Part shown: piece after piece, positions 1 to 27,617 of the stretch
Layout: each line of letters starts with the position of its first letter
How positions within the stretch are numbered: the stretch's first letter is position 1
Assembly (NCBI RefSeq): GCF_001625305.1
Contig: NW_017804187.1
Span: 2,143,150-2,207,149 of the forward strand
DNA: 64,000 bases
DNA from: Branchiostoma belcheri
Taxonomy: Eukaryota > Chordata > Leptocardii > Amphioxiformes > Branchiostomatidae
Reading direction: 5' to 3'
Position numbers and translations under genes: made by a program
The notes under the pieces: generated by a model
The model's input: only the letters and a program-made list of their open reading frames with translations
Told to the model about the DNA's origin: nothing
Databases searched by the model: none

Positions 1-91
1 CTGGACTCAAACAGTTGAAAATTTGGGTATTCACAGTTTTTTGTATGGTTCAGACCTGTTTCAGATACTGAAGTGTGTTTTACATTCTCAG

Positions 92-334
92 GTTGAAACG
101 CTGTACACGAAGACCGGCGACCTCCGCAAGATTCTCGCAGCAAAATTCTTCCCGGACGGTTCCAAACTTCAGAAGGAGATAAAAGACCTGAAGATCGTTC
201 TGCACTTCTTGTCTCCAGACATTCTGCCGAGGTTTAAGAAAGCTTTCGGGGAGGAGGATAAGAACTTGACCTTGACTTTGGTGTGCGATGTTATTGAAGG
301 TGGCTGTGAGATTAGTATATCGACACCTATGTAG
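92..334 (+). CDS. Last exon of an unrecognised protein (gene continues off the left edge)
   Basis: An open frame runs from a clear acceptor (pyrimidine-rich tract then CAG at 89-91) to TAG at 332-334, giving the last 80 residues of a protein in phase 0. The encoded segment is charged and probably helical in its first half (Lys/Glu/Leu rich, with a KKAFGEEDKN stretch) and ends in a hydrophobic beta-like tail (LTLVCDVIEGGCEIS). I do not recognise the family. The codons look like those of the confident exons nearby and unlike the flanking A+T-rich sequence. The open frame extends upstream to an ATG at 23, but those residues lie in intron-like sequence, so the acceptor is preferred. Nothing in the window links it to MINPP1, which lies tail-to-tail with it. 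Confidence 0.5.
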   Translation, partial: VETLYTKTGDLRKILAAKFFPDGSKLQKEIKDLKIVLHFLSPDILPRFKKAFGEEDKNLTLTLVCDVIEGGCEISISTPM

Positions 335-1839
335 GCATTGGGACTGAGATATCTTTGTTTGTTTGCTTGTCTGTTTGTTTGTTTAGGATCTCTATAGCTA
401 TTAGTGTGAATTTTACACTATTCTTCCTGAAGTCCGTAGTGAATCATCAGAGTAGTGTTTGGACCATCGCACACAGGGCATGCCCCTACTCTTTTTCGAA
501 AGGCCTTAAGGTGCGGTCTGTTCTTGAACGTGCGTGGGGTGTGGCTCTCCTCAAGCACGAAACCTCCATTTAGCGTCCTATCCGAGGGACGTCCCTAACC
601 GAAGCTATGTACTCATTTACACCTGAGTGAAGTGAAGAAAGTCGTGTAAAGTGTCTTTCCCAATGGCAAATTCAAGATCGGTGACATGGCAGGGTTCGAA
701 CCTGGGACCTCAAGCTTTTTCTTGCAAGTTGAACACACCATTGCAGCATTAATTGGGATTGACAGACTTCAAGTCAACCTTACACACAGACACTTTCCTC
801 AGAAAAGACGCTGGAGACTCACACCGTTCCAACAACTTTATTCAAGCCCATCTGCAAAGTTTTTTCGTCTGGCATGGCAAAGATTCTCCATTTTCAGGCT
901 CTTAGTGACACCTATGGTAATGGAGAGGCTATGGGAAAAGTTTAAAACAACATATCCCCAATATGAAAAAACTTAAACTGTTCTCCAACTCAAAATTTGA
1001 CTCACCAGAAATTTTCGACTGAATCACTCAGTCTTCCTCAGCTATCTGACCCAAATGCTGTGGACACGTGATTTTTCCCACGTGGGACGTCAGCAAAGGG
1101 TCAAAGGTTGTCTGAAGTCATATCGCCCCCCGTCCCGGTTGAGCGATGGTTAAAGTGCCCCAACATATCCCCAACTACACATACAATCATGAACTTTAAT
1201 ATATTTCTTCAGAGTTACTGGATGCGGGTAAAGCTCAGACTTTACTATTACTTCATTATTGTCTGTACTATTGTCTTATAATATATAAGATACTTTTAAA
1301 CACTATTGCAACATTAAGTATGGTTCCTTTTGAAACCTTGGGAACATACTCAGCTACCTGAGTCAAGTCACAGTCACATCACTGTCAGCATCACATCTGA
1401 GACATTACAACTGTAACACTGAACAGTCAAGCCATTTAAGTGTATAACCATTATTCATAACATCCAAAATAGAAATAAAACTAAAAGAACATTGCACTTT
1501 CTCATCCCAGCTGTAAGTTAAACACTTTTTATCACTCCGGTTTATTGCCTTTCCTGTCTTTTTCACAGATGCCTAACAACTTGTATTGCCTGACATTAAA
1601 GACGTTAAAAAGTCTAGAATCTTCCATAGGAGCCAGACTGTTGTTCTATAATATTCATATTTGACAATTATTGTGGTTTATTGTGGTTCAGCTATCAATA
1701 CAGCAATTCTACATACTTGTGGTATATAACACTGTACAAATTGCACCAGAATACATCGATAAGACATTAATGATAGCCATGGTCTACAAAAATACTGACC
1801 AAACTATTTATACAATTTTCTATATTGGACAATTTCGGG
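335..1839. other. Intergenic: SINE fragment and dispersed repeats between two convergent genes
   Basis: No gene is seen. The stretch holds a GTTT-rich run (about 353-385), a reverse-strand tRNA-derived SINE (455-745), and at about 985-1150 a dispersed repeat whose relatives lie near 34640-34850 and 45180-45300 (shared phrases include tcttcctcag and gggtcaaagg). A TTTATT at 1541-1546 reads as AATAAA on the minus strand about 295 bp past the MINPP1 stop and is a plausible poly(A) signal for it. Confidence 0.5.
455..745 (-). repeat. tRNA-derived SINE, degraded copy
   Basis: Reading the minus strand, a tRNA-type B box (ggttcgaacc, about 692-701) is followed by the body shared with other copies in the window: a stretch ending in gatcttg, a cttta.cacgac motif, then acctagctt-like and gggacgtccc motifs. 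The A-box side is poorly preserved. Related copies are at 18470-18535, 20800-20999, 52165-52330, 54150-54385, 55313-55440, 56570-56720 and 61800-62075. A polymerase III promoter of this kind is typical of tRNA-derived SINEs. Confidence 0.6.
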
Positions 1840-4800
1840 TTACAACTCTGGATGATCATTTTCGTTATTACCTACATCTGATTTAGTATTGCATGTGTCC
1901 TCACAATGTTCAAGAGCATCCTTATACAACATCCTAACAACCTCGTATGGGCACGAAACCTGATGCCATCCGGGAAAATGTTCCTCTCGCTCGTTCACCA
2001 TCATCATCACCCTGAACTTTGACCCTGCGGGGTCATTGGGTCGTGACCCGTTGGGGTCATCAGGTCGTGACCCCTGTGGTGCATCATGGGAAGTTGCTCT
2101 CCCTTGTTCCGATTGGTCGCATGGGGAGGTACCGTCGCACTTGTACAAAACAAGAGCGAGGTTTGCTCCGAACGGTGAAATTTGAGATGTACGGAAAACG
2201 CGGTTCGTGTGCTTGGCAAAGTTGTCTGCCCTCAGAAGGGTCGTGTCCTTAAATAACCCCAGGAGGCTGTAGAGGGGAACCAGCGTCTCTGTGTGGCCGA
2301 ACAGGAACTGTGCTCTCAAGCTGAGGAGGGGCAGATAATACTGTAACAATACTAAATCAAACTTCATTGCACAATAATTGTAAAAGGAATATTAGTAGGT
2401 AAAGTATGGCATCAATTGCCATATGACAAACAAGACTGACCTACCTACCATAAGTTAGACTACTAACTAGTATAGACTAATTTTACTGTAAATGGTCAGA
2501 TTTCTGGCATTTAGGTCGTATAGTCAAACCTCGTCTCAGGAACCACTCAAGGGACTGAGGAAAAGTGGTTGTTGAGGAGGCAATTACTAATGTCTAGTTG
2601 TTGCTCAGGCAGGGTTCTGGATAGTCTCTGCATTTCTTGAGGAAGTGCAACATAGATTTTCCCCAGGCACAGTTCTAGATACACAGTCTGTATGCATTAA
2701 GTCTCAGGTCTCGTATGCGTGGACTAGAATCTAGAACTGTACCTGACCATGGTTCTGAATTAAGTACAGTTCTGGAAATAACAAATTTCTCTCTCTTTCT
2801 TTGTCTCTCTCTTTCACTCTCCCCCCTCTCTCTTTTTCTCTCTCTCTCTCCAGTTTGGATGCCCTTCCTAATGCCAACCCAAGCCCTAGTAGGGCCCAGG
2901 ATCCCTCTAACTGACCTGCTCTCGTTTCCCGAGACAAAGCCCTCCATAGGTTTTAGCATCTCCTTCAGCAGATGACATGCAGGTCTGTAGTTCAGCCTGT
3001 GGCCGTATCCATGCTTCCAGTAGGACTTCAGGTCAGACAGGTACTCAAGCACCTAGTAGGGAAAGGATAAAGAACTGTTTAGTCTACTGAGGAAGACCAG
3101 AGTGACTGGTTGAAAACTCTAGGTGAATTTCATTGTGTTGGATCAAAAGAATTAACTTTAAACACTTAAAAGCCATTTAGTTGATCACACACTTTAAAGT
3201 ACAACATGAATTGTAGCCTATTTACTGTACAATATGTACTAGAATCACATATACTTGAATTGTAACAAGAAACAAAACATATATACTTAAGTGTTCTAAA
3301 AAGCATGCATAATATGGGGTAATGAAATTTGCTATTTGAATGCATTTATTTGTCTATTATTTAATTGTTTGGCACAGAGTCCATGATAAAAGTACAGCAA
3401 TCACTCATACACAACTATTTTTCTAAAAGTTGTGTGACTGAACTGTTGGACAATTTTTACCTGTAGATGTTGAGGTGTGAACAGGTCACACCAGATGGAG
3501 CGGCCTCCGTAAACAGCTGTCTCCATGGCACAGATGGTCCACATCACCTTCAGGTGAACTGGGGTGGCAAAAAGACAAACATGTAAACAAAAATATCACA
3601 CTCATTGCAATACATTGATGAAGGTTTAATAGACATCCAGATATTAAAACAATACTCATAGGAAATGTCTGTTCAGCTGTTTTTTCCAGTTGCTCATGTA
3701 TATGTGTTAACGGTTCTGTTAGTTCATTAGTGACACTGAAGAAGAGTGGTGGATGTCACTCGAAACGTCCGGAAATTATCTCTCTAATTTATCTAGTAGT
3801 AGAGTTCAAATTTCCTATGAGCACTCATTGTAATGTTTCTTTATTTCTTTTTTTTCAAGCTGTAAGATATGCCAGAAAAAAATGATTTTGGAAACTGACG
3901 TTTTCAGACGTTTCAGGTAGCATCCACTACCTTTCATTAGTGACACTGGAGACCTCTCAAATTCAGTTTTATAAACAGGAACTACACATTCATCCATTGT
4001 TCTCTGAGTGTCTCTCACTGCTATTAATAACACTGTTGCCACAATACTATCAATAGAAGTTGGCGTGCCTTGTTCAAGGATGTATTATTTAATGTTGGAT
4101 AGTTTCCTATTGTTGTCATTACAAAGCATGCTAGCACAACCAGGATGTATTATTTATGCTGCGTCACCTCAAACGTACTTGTGTGATGTGAGAAGATAAT
4201 AAAAGATGGGGGAGAGCCATTATTCACTTATTTGATCACATACTCAAAAATACAACATTGTAACCCAAGGGCTAAATTGCAGTGTTTTAAAAGATCTTTA
4301 CAATACGTACTATAAGCATCTATGTTAGACTTCTAACACAACACTAATGCAGGCTACTCATGAGAATATGTGAAGACAACAACAAGTTCAAGTAAGTAAC
4401 TAAGTCAAGAAAAACATGCAAGTTTAGGCCACAACAATTTAGTTTCTTTCTTCTTGGTCATTTTAAGGTGAACAGATTGCAACTAGACATTACAAAAGCA
4501 CAGAAAATTTGAAAGAGGCAGGAAAACTTGAATATGACTGTATTCACTGTAGCATCAAGGACATTATACTACATAATATCCTTGGTATCATAAATTAAAC
4601 TGGGTCCAGGCCTGAATGTTTTCATTTTCCTGAGATAAGCATTATGTCATTAAAAAAAATGGAACCAGCAAATTAAAATGGTGTGGCCTTATAAATTCAT
4701 TTGCCATTCAGCACAAGGTTGTTGTGGCGTGTAGGTCATTCAGTACCAAGGACAGTCCTGACAGGCCTAATTAAAAGAGATGCTGTCCTATGTAGTAAAG

Positions 4801-6453
4801 TAATTGCTTTCCATTGTGTACCAGAGTTACAATTCATAATTTATTGATGGGGGTGAAGAACTTACAAGCACGTGTAATTGTCAGTCTTAATTTGAGATCT
4901 AATTTCAGATTTATGGGCCCCAGAGTTATGTACATATATGTATCTACCATAACCATATTAATTACTTAGTACAAATGTATCTGATAAATTAAGTCAAAAG
5001 GCCAAGTTTGCTTAAATCACTTGTATTAGGAGTGTTGAGGCTTGTGATGGAGTATAGCACATTCAGCACCAAGGACAGACACAGATACCATTATTATAGG
5101 ATGTCAGCTTGATAATTTATCATATTACATGTAACAGTATCCGTAAAATAACCTGTACTGAACTCAGTGGGCATGATAAATGTACAATAAAGGTCTTCAT
5201 TGATTCATAAAATCCTTAACTACTAGTAATTCCCCTGAAGTGGCATTATAGCTCATTCAGCACCAAGGACAGACACAACCATTGTTATTGGATGCTATTT
5301 TAGGCAGTAGGGATACAGTAGCTACTACAATTATTTGTTTAGATTGGTGACATGCTAGCATGCTGCCAAACTGCAGACACAAGCCTAAAGATGAGTCCTT
5401 AATTTTCTGGGTGGTAAAAATCAGCCCAGGGTCCTCCCAGTAACCGTTTTTTTGTTCAGAATTTATGGCATTTTTGCTCCATGAATGTCGATATACATAT
5501 ATTGGGATAGTGTTTCAACTCAGTATGTAGATAAGTGACTAGAATATTGACTTTAAGAAATCTGGTTTCTGAGCCTTTAAAACTGCATTGGATGCCTTTA
5601 ACTCTTTCTCTTGAACAAACAAACATACAAACTTACCAGTGGAGAAATCCAGCAGTACCGAAGGTCCTAACTGTGACGTGATGTTCTTCAGCACACCTCT
5701 GAGCTCAGGACCGTCCAGAAACTTTGAGACTTCTTGTAAGGCTTCTGGGCTTCCCTCAACTTCTTCTGACCACTTCTTACACTTCTCAAGAAAGCGTAAC
5801 AGCTTGTCTGTGTGAGCGCCTGCATCAGTCTTAAGTTTCCTGGGGTCGTCTAAGCTATCACCTGATTTTATTTCTTTCAACCCGTTCCATACTCCACTTA
5901 CAAACGCAGAGGCACTGTCTAATGTCCTGTTTGTTGTACTGCTCACAAATCGTAGGCTGTCGGATTTTGCGCCGTGGAATATGGTGGGAAAGCGATGGAC
6001 GATACGGCCAGCGAGTTCTTCCATCTCGAACTTCCCGGTTTCTGCGAGCATCATGGTGTCCTGCCACTCAAAAGAGTTCTGCCACCGCCTCATCATGTTC
6101 ACGATGTCCTTCTCTTTCGAGCCGTAGTGTCGGATTGACGAAACCACGTAGTCGATTTTGCTGATGTCGGGCTTTTTCGGGTACCGCGTCCCATGCCTCA
6201 CGAGCATGCTAAGGTGGATGGGCTTGCATTGGCGGAGTTGCGGGCATGTTTCTGACGGAATTCTGTCTCTCTCGGTCCTCTCGTGCCAGGTGAAAGAAGA
6301 GTCGTATTTTGTGTTGGTGGCGAACGCGTCGCGTTTGGCAGAACTGCGCGGGTCCTGGGTGGATGTTCGGCTTGTGAAGCTGAGGAGCAGCAAGAGGCAT
6401 GTTGCTACAGGCGGGATTCGAACCCTGGTCCGCTGTTCTAGTCTGATCAACAT
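1840..6453 (-). CDS. MINPP1: Multiple inositol polyphosphate phosphatase 1
   Basis: Histidine acid phosphatase that removes phosphates from inositol polyphosphates (InsP6, InsP5) and 2,3-bisphosphoglycerate in the ER lumen. Four exons join in phase: 5637-6453, 3461-3558, 2916-3052 and 1840-2320, giving about 510 residues (human about 487). Exon 1 has a hydrophobic signal segment (residues about 15-27) and the catalytic RHGTRYP at 86-92. Exon 2 holds the WCD motif, exon 3 the YWKHGYG block. Exon 4 has the C-terminal catalytic motif as GHTE, where vertebrates have GHAE. The protein ends in HPEL, resembling the SDEL-type ER-retention tail. Donor and acceptor consensus are present at every junction. 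Exon 4 carries a low-complexity insert of Gly-Ser-Arg-Pro repeats not known in vertebrate MINPP1. The start ATG (6453) lies in tRNA-like sequence, so an upstream exon supplying a different start is possible. It is divergent from PAPSS. Confidence 0.93.
2026..2082 (-). repeat. Coding minisatellite inside MINPP1 exon 4
   Basis: Two to three copies of a 24-bp unit (minus-strand core gggtcacgacc then atgacccc) lie in frame and encode repeated GSRPxDPxGS. They sit between the LYKCDG segment and the FRVMMMVNE segment, a surface loop in the human alignment, so a length change is probably tolerated. Confidence 0.7.
4700..5300. repeat. Three dispersed copies of a ~75-bp repeat in MINPP1 intron 1
   Basis: Copies at about 4700-4800, 5030-5105 and 5225-5300 share the phrases cattcagcaccaaggacag and ggatgctat/ggatgtca, with 150-300 bp between them. 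No coding potential is seen. They are probably the decayed remains of a local tandem duplication or a short mobile element. Confidence 0.5.
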
Positions 6454-6475
6454 TGTTGCACCGCAGGGCAGGATT
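6405..6475 (-). repeat. tRNA-like (B-box) sequence containing the MINPP1 start codon
   Basis: On the minus strand the MINPP1 signal-peptide codons run through ccagggttcgaatcccgcc, which has the TTCGAAT T-loop and matching GGG/CCC stem of a tRNA T-arm or SINE B box. The presumed ATG (6453) lies about 30 bp before it. This suggests a SINE or tRNA fragment was recruited as first-exon sequence. A complete tRNA cloverleaf is not evident. Confidence 0.45.
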
Positions 6476-7438
6476 TCACAATAGAAGTGTTCCCAGGCTT
6501 GAAGGATGGAAAGTATATTATGACATGAATTCCAACAATTAACTTATCAAGCTCATCAATTAAATGTTACATGGAGAATGGCTTACATTATTCAAAACTA
6601 GTCTCATAAATGCATACATACATCTACCTGATTCCAATAAAAAAAGAAAGTTTCATTCATCTATGGGAACCACATGAAGGAATAGAAAAGTGAAGGTATC
6701 ATTACTAAGAATCTGTAAGATATTTGCTGGCTCAATCAATTTAGGTTTTGTGGTGTTTTAAAATATCCAAATGCTGCAAGTTGACTTTACCCAGGAAACA
6801 CAATCACTAGATACCATTCCATTGTACACACATAGTACATGTCTCCTTTCTACTTCCATCATTTCAGTTCTAACGTTACATGAAACGACAATATTAGATG
6901 TAACGTTATGGTTTAGACCAACGTACCTAGCCATCTCTAGGTGTTCCAAATATATCATCAGATTTGAAATCAGTTGGTAGACGCTTTTCTCCAAGATCCT
7001 GTGTCCACCTTCTTCAGAATTTTGAGGTGGGTTGGGCATTCCATCACTGTTCATCAGTGCTCTTCTCCATCCCTCATCTTTGCTCTTTAGATCTTCCTCT
7101 CTATCTAGGTAGACCGAACTTCATCTAAGGGGGGATGGTAAAATTCGAACTAGGGACAAATTTTCATAGAAGTAATCTTTTGGATTGTCAATTTTGTTTT
7201 ATTAATAAGATTTCGATGGAAATATTTCGTTCTGATTCGGTAATATGCATTAAAAATGGATGCGAAGTGCATATAATAACTTCTGGGCGTCCCTCTGAAT
7301 AGTGGACTGGTCCAGATTAAATACCCCAATGTCATTTCCGGTTCAGACACTCGCTAGCTTCCGGTTTTCGACAGCGGACGGCGTTCCTCCGAAAATACCG
7401 ACTCTTTTCACCTCTCCTGGTCCCAAATCACGACAAAA
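6454..7438. promoter_or_regulatory. Divergent MINPP1/PAPSS spacer, presumed bidirectional promoter
   Basis: The two start codons are 985 bp apart and face away from each other. The right half (about 7270-7438) is richer in CpG, as expected for a housekeeping 5' region, while 6480-7080 is A+T-rich and featureless. No TATA box is obvious for either gene. A shared promoter is inferred from arrangement only. Confidence 0.4.
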
Positions 7439-23833
<16,395 letters not shown>

Positions 23834-26446
23834 ACACCACCAGCTCTGTAGCCAGTCATGTGTGATAGGTGTTACTCTAATCTCCAAGCAGATCATACGG
23901 TGGCAAGACAGTATCCATTGGCCAGAGGAGTGTCCATTAGCCACTGAAGGGTGGCAAATGGATACTGTCTGGCTAATGGATACTGCTTGGCCAATTCGAT
24001 ACTGTCTTTTGCAGCCACCGCTTCTGAGATTATCTGAGATTAGTGTTACTCATCTTTATCTGAAATCAGGCCCTTTGTTATGTTTTAACTCTCTCATTGT
24101 TCAACAGTGCTAAATTACAATCATGGAAAGGCTTAAAAAGCTACATATGTACCTTAATTAGGTCAAACTTAACCTTCTCTCTGCTGCTGAAGTTAATATC
24201 AAACATGTTTACTAAGTAACATAATGTATTGTAGATCAACACTTTGTAATTCATCAGGTAAGAACAAGTGTCTCTGTTGCTCAAAGACACTCACTCACTC
24301 TCTCTCCTTTGGTATTTAAGTTGTCTTTCTTAAGTTGTAAGAAAAAGCAAGACAAACATTCCAAGCAGTGGTGCTGTGGCATTACTACTAGAGTCTTTTT
24401 TTTTCTTTTGCACCAAAAACATAATCATTGCTCTTTGTGTTCAACATCCAACTGATTCAGATTCAGATTTGTACATCTAAACAATGACTATGCTACAATA
24501 GCTGGTGAGTTATCAGCATAATAATACAAGTATATCTCCAAACTGTAACATTAGGTTTTTATTTTGCTTTTACTTTTATTTTGAGGTGATCTTAACTTTT
24601 AGTTTCAATGTTATTTTTTCTTTTTTGAGATGCCAGTTTTTGGTCAATGAGTTCTTCCATTTTTTCTTATTTAAAGAGCTTGAATTTCCAACAAAAAATA
24701 CTTTATTGGTCTTAACTACTAGAGAACATACCATAGTACATCAACTATGTACAAGGTTTTAACACCTGCCTCTTGAAATACATGTATTGATGTATATTCA
24801 AAGCCTTCTATGTACTTTCACTTTGTTTACTGTGTAGACCCAGAGCCTTGCAGTATGTACTGGTAGACTGTTACTTCACTTCACTTAAAGAAACAAGTTC
24901 TCAAAATCATGAAGTTGTGAAAAGTTTGTAATTCGAGTCACAAATCATGTATTCTCAAACAAAGCTTAATAATCATGGAGATATGTTCATCTTTAAAGTT
25001 GAATCCATTGTGCCTTATGAAATTTGATGTACATGGTACTTTTAACATCATCCCCCAGCCACTGAATTTACATTGTTTAATGCAGTGTAACAGATAAATT
25101 GTTCAATATGCCTTTAGTAATTCAATACATATTGTCTGCTGTAGACCATCCGTGAATAAGATGGCATGGCAACATAGTTTAGAAGAAACGGTATGAATTA
25201 TGAATTTGATAATCACAAATTGAAATTGTATGTGAATGGTTTCATTCAATAGCAGTACACATTACAGTTTAACTGGACCAGTGTGTTACCCAATGGCACT
25301 TGCTTGTTATACAAGGAAGGTTAGTGCAAGAAACACGATTAAGATTCAATGTATTTGTGTTAACAAGTATGCCATTTATTGACACTATATCATCAATGCC
25401 ATTTTTAAAGTGTTGGGAGCATATTTCACATGAAGGAGAACAAAAACAACTGGCTACAACTCTGATCAGAGTTATTTTGTCTCTACAAGCTTAGATTATC
25501 AACTCAAGAAAAGTTATAGATAACACTCAACATGAAACATGTTACTGTGTCTATACATGTACTCTCTAGTACATGTACACATGTATTCTCCATGCCATTT
25601 TGAGCAGCTTTGCTAGCCTTAAGCAAAGTTGCCTTGCTGCTAGTGCTTATTCTGCACACCATCTACACTAGATTCTTTCATGACATTTCCATCATACTCA
25701 ACTTCTTGATTCTTGAATCACCTACATACGGTACAAAGCAAATAAAAACAAGATTTAACCTTATCCTGTGTCATTGTGTTCACTGCGAAGAAGAGAAGTG
25801 GACTCTTAAGATTTTACTATGGTCAATATTGACCAAAGGAGGCCATATACATGCCCACAATATATATCTATTACGGCTGTTTTTTAATGGTTAAAAAATG
25901 CCACTTTGAATGTCAATAGGGGAATGGCCACTTTTACAAAGGCAGCTAAAAAGTACAAATACACATAAATGAAGATTCCAGAACCTTCAAATTAATACAG
26001 TTTTATTCGTTCGTTGCATTGGCAACACAAAACATAACAATCCACATACTACCGGTATCCAGTATCGGTAACAGAAGGCTTTATGTAGATACTATTAAGG
26101 CGAATGCAGTAAAATATATGACTAACATCAATCCTGAGTCCTGCATTTAAAAAATAAGTACATTATACATGTTATGTGTAATTTTAAAATCACTAATCTG
26201 CTCATTGTACATGAAGGTGTAAGAAGAAACAAAGTACAGTCTGAGAGTAATCTGAACAAATATCCAGCACAAATAAGTTAGACTCAAACAGTTGAACACT
26301 CCTCAGTTTGCCTTTGAAGGGCTTGGGACGATTGTATCATGATGGTTTACAGTATGCGTAATGTATATCACTGCTGCAGTATGATAGACTGGGAAAAAAT
26401 TCCAGCTGGCCAGAAAAACGTTGCAAGTTTGTCTGTGTGAGAGGTT
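23834..26446. other. Spacer between convergent PAPSS and ANAPC16
   Basis: Contains the 3' untranslated regions of both genes and a MITE at 23879-24045. An AATAAA at 25740 could serve PAPSS, though it is far from the stop. A TTTATT at 26002-26007 reads AATAAA on the minus strand about 440 bp after the ANAPC16 stop. Open frames here are short and without recognisable content. Confidence 0.4.
23879..24045. mobile_element. MITE, aatctccaagcagat family
   Basis: A palindromic element beginning aatctccaagcagat and carrying inverted arms around the phrases gacagtatcc and ggatactgtc. Other copies are at 26598-26735, 34229-34340, 43288-43442 and 46494-46637. This copy has a decayed right end. Confidence 0.75.
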
Positions 26447-27617
26447 TCAGAGTCCCATCAGCTTGTCCACAGGTTTATATCTCCAGTTGTCCGCTGCCGT
26501 CTCCTCCAGCCGAAGTCTCAACACGTTCAGCCGCTGCTGGTGCAGTTCTGGGGACAGAAGCCAGGGGGCGTTTGTTATTACATGCACAAATCTTCCTATC
26601 TCCAAGCAGATCCTAGGGTGGCAAAAGACAGTATCAAATTGGCCAGGCAGTATCCATTTGACAGAGAGGGTCCACACGCCACTGCCTGGCCAATTTGATA
26701 CTGTCTTTTCCACCCTAGGATCTGCTTAGAGATTAATCAATCAGTACTTGTATCAATGCCCTCTACATTTGCCCCTGATTGAGTCATATAGGGAATAACT
26801 ATGATGATGATGATGACATGTACATGCACAGTCAAACTGCCAAAGAAGCCTACTCAGGGCAATGAAAATCTGGTCTATGTGGACAGGTGGTCACTTCTTT
26901 TATTTTGAGGCAGTCGCCTTCAACAAGCTGAAGATTCTGCTGCATTATTGCTGTAGACAATATGAAATATGTACTATCTAAAGAGATATACGCAGTGAAT
27001 GTATGAGCTGTCAGTGTACAAATGTGTTTTAAAAAAAAGTTAGGTTATAACTTATATATAACAGGAAAAAAATGTTACCTGCAGTAGTTGATCTCCTAAC
27101 AGAAGCCACATCAAAATCCATCATGAGTTTATTTACAAGGGACTGGCTGCCATCTGGATAAAAAGAGAACAACAGATACACATGAATATTGTCTTGCTGT
27201 TTGGTGAAGTTGTGATTTTCTTTTACAACTCAAAAGATTTAGGAACAGGACAGAAATTATGATTTTGTTCACCACGTTCTTCCGGGCAAAACGTAGAAAC
27301 CCATTCTATAGATCTTTTTTGGAGCCGTGGTGACTGCTGCACGGTTTCTACTAAGCAAAAGATGGAAGTTTTCTCCTTGATAAAAAGTATTACCACTTAA
27401 ATAGCAAGGATGTTTACCTCCTTGTCAAAATTTTGCTATCTTTCTATTGGGTTTTCATGTCTATTACTACACTGAAGGGGCATTTCTGTGGATTCAACTT
27501 ACCCTCTACAAGTTCATCTTCCTTTGGTGACTGGAAGAGAGCTTTTCTCGGTGCCATAGCGGCCATAGCCACGAAAACATCTTCGACGTTGCTGGGATTA
27601 TTTCGTACCGACGCCAT
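26447..27617 (-). CDS. ANAPC16: Anaphase-promoting complex subunit 16
   Basis: Small subunit of the anaphase-promoting complex/cyclosome, the E3 ligase that triggers anaphase. Three exons join in phase: 27503-27617, 27079-27153 and 26447-26547, giving 96 residues (human 110). Diagnostic blocks are APRKALFQSPK near the N-terminus and the C-terminal DNWRYKPVDKLMGL, matching vertebrate APPRKALF and EWRFKPIEQLLGF. Between them lies a helical segment (LVNKLMMDFDVASVRR and HQQRLNVLRLRLEE), as expected for the TPR-binding helix. Splice consensus is present at both introns. The human protein has a Ser-rich N-terminal extension and short C-terminal tail that are absent here. It is divergent from FBXW10 and convergent with PAPSS. 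Confidence 0.88.
26598..26735. mobile_element. MITE, aatctccaagcagat family
   Basis: About 138 bp and nearly perfectly palindromic: the left arm (atctccaagcagatcctagg) and right arm (cctaggatctgcttagagat) are inverted copies, as are the inner gacagtatcaaattggcc and ggccaatttgatactgtc. It lies in the second ANAPC16 intron. Confidence 0.85.

Noticed and set aside
25610..25894. A 94-codon open frame with hydrophobic content between PAPSS and ANAPC16
   Set aside because: A+T-rich sequence gives hydrophobic codons by chance. There is no family resemblance or supporting splice or promoter signal.
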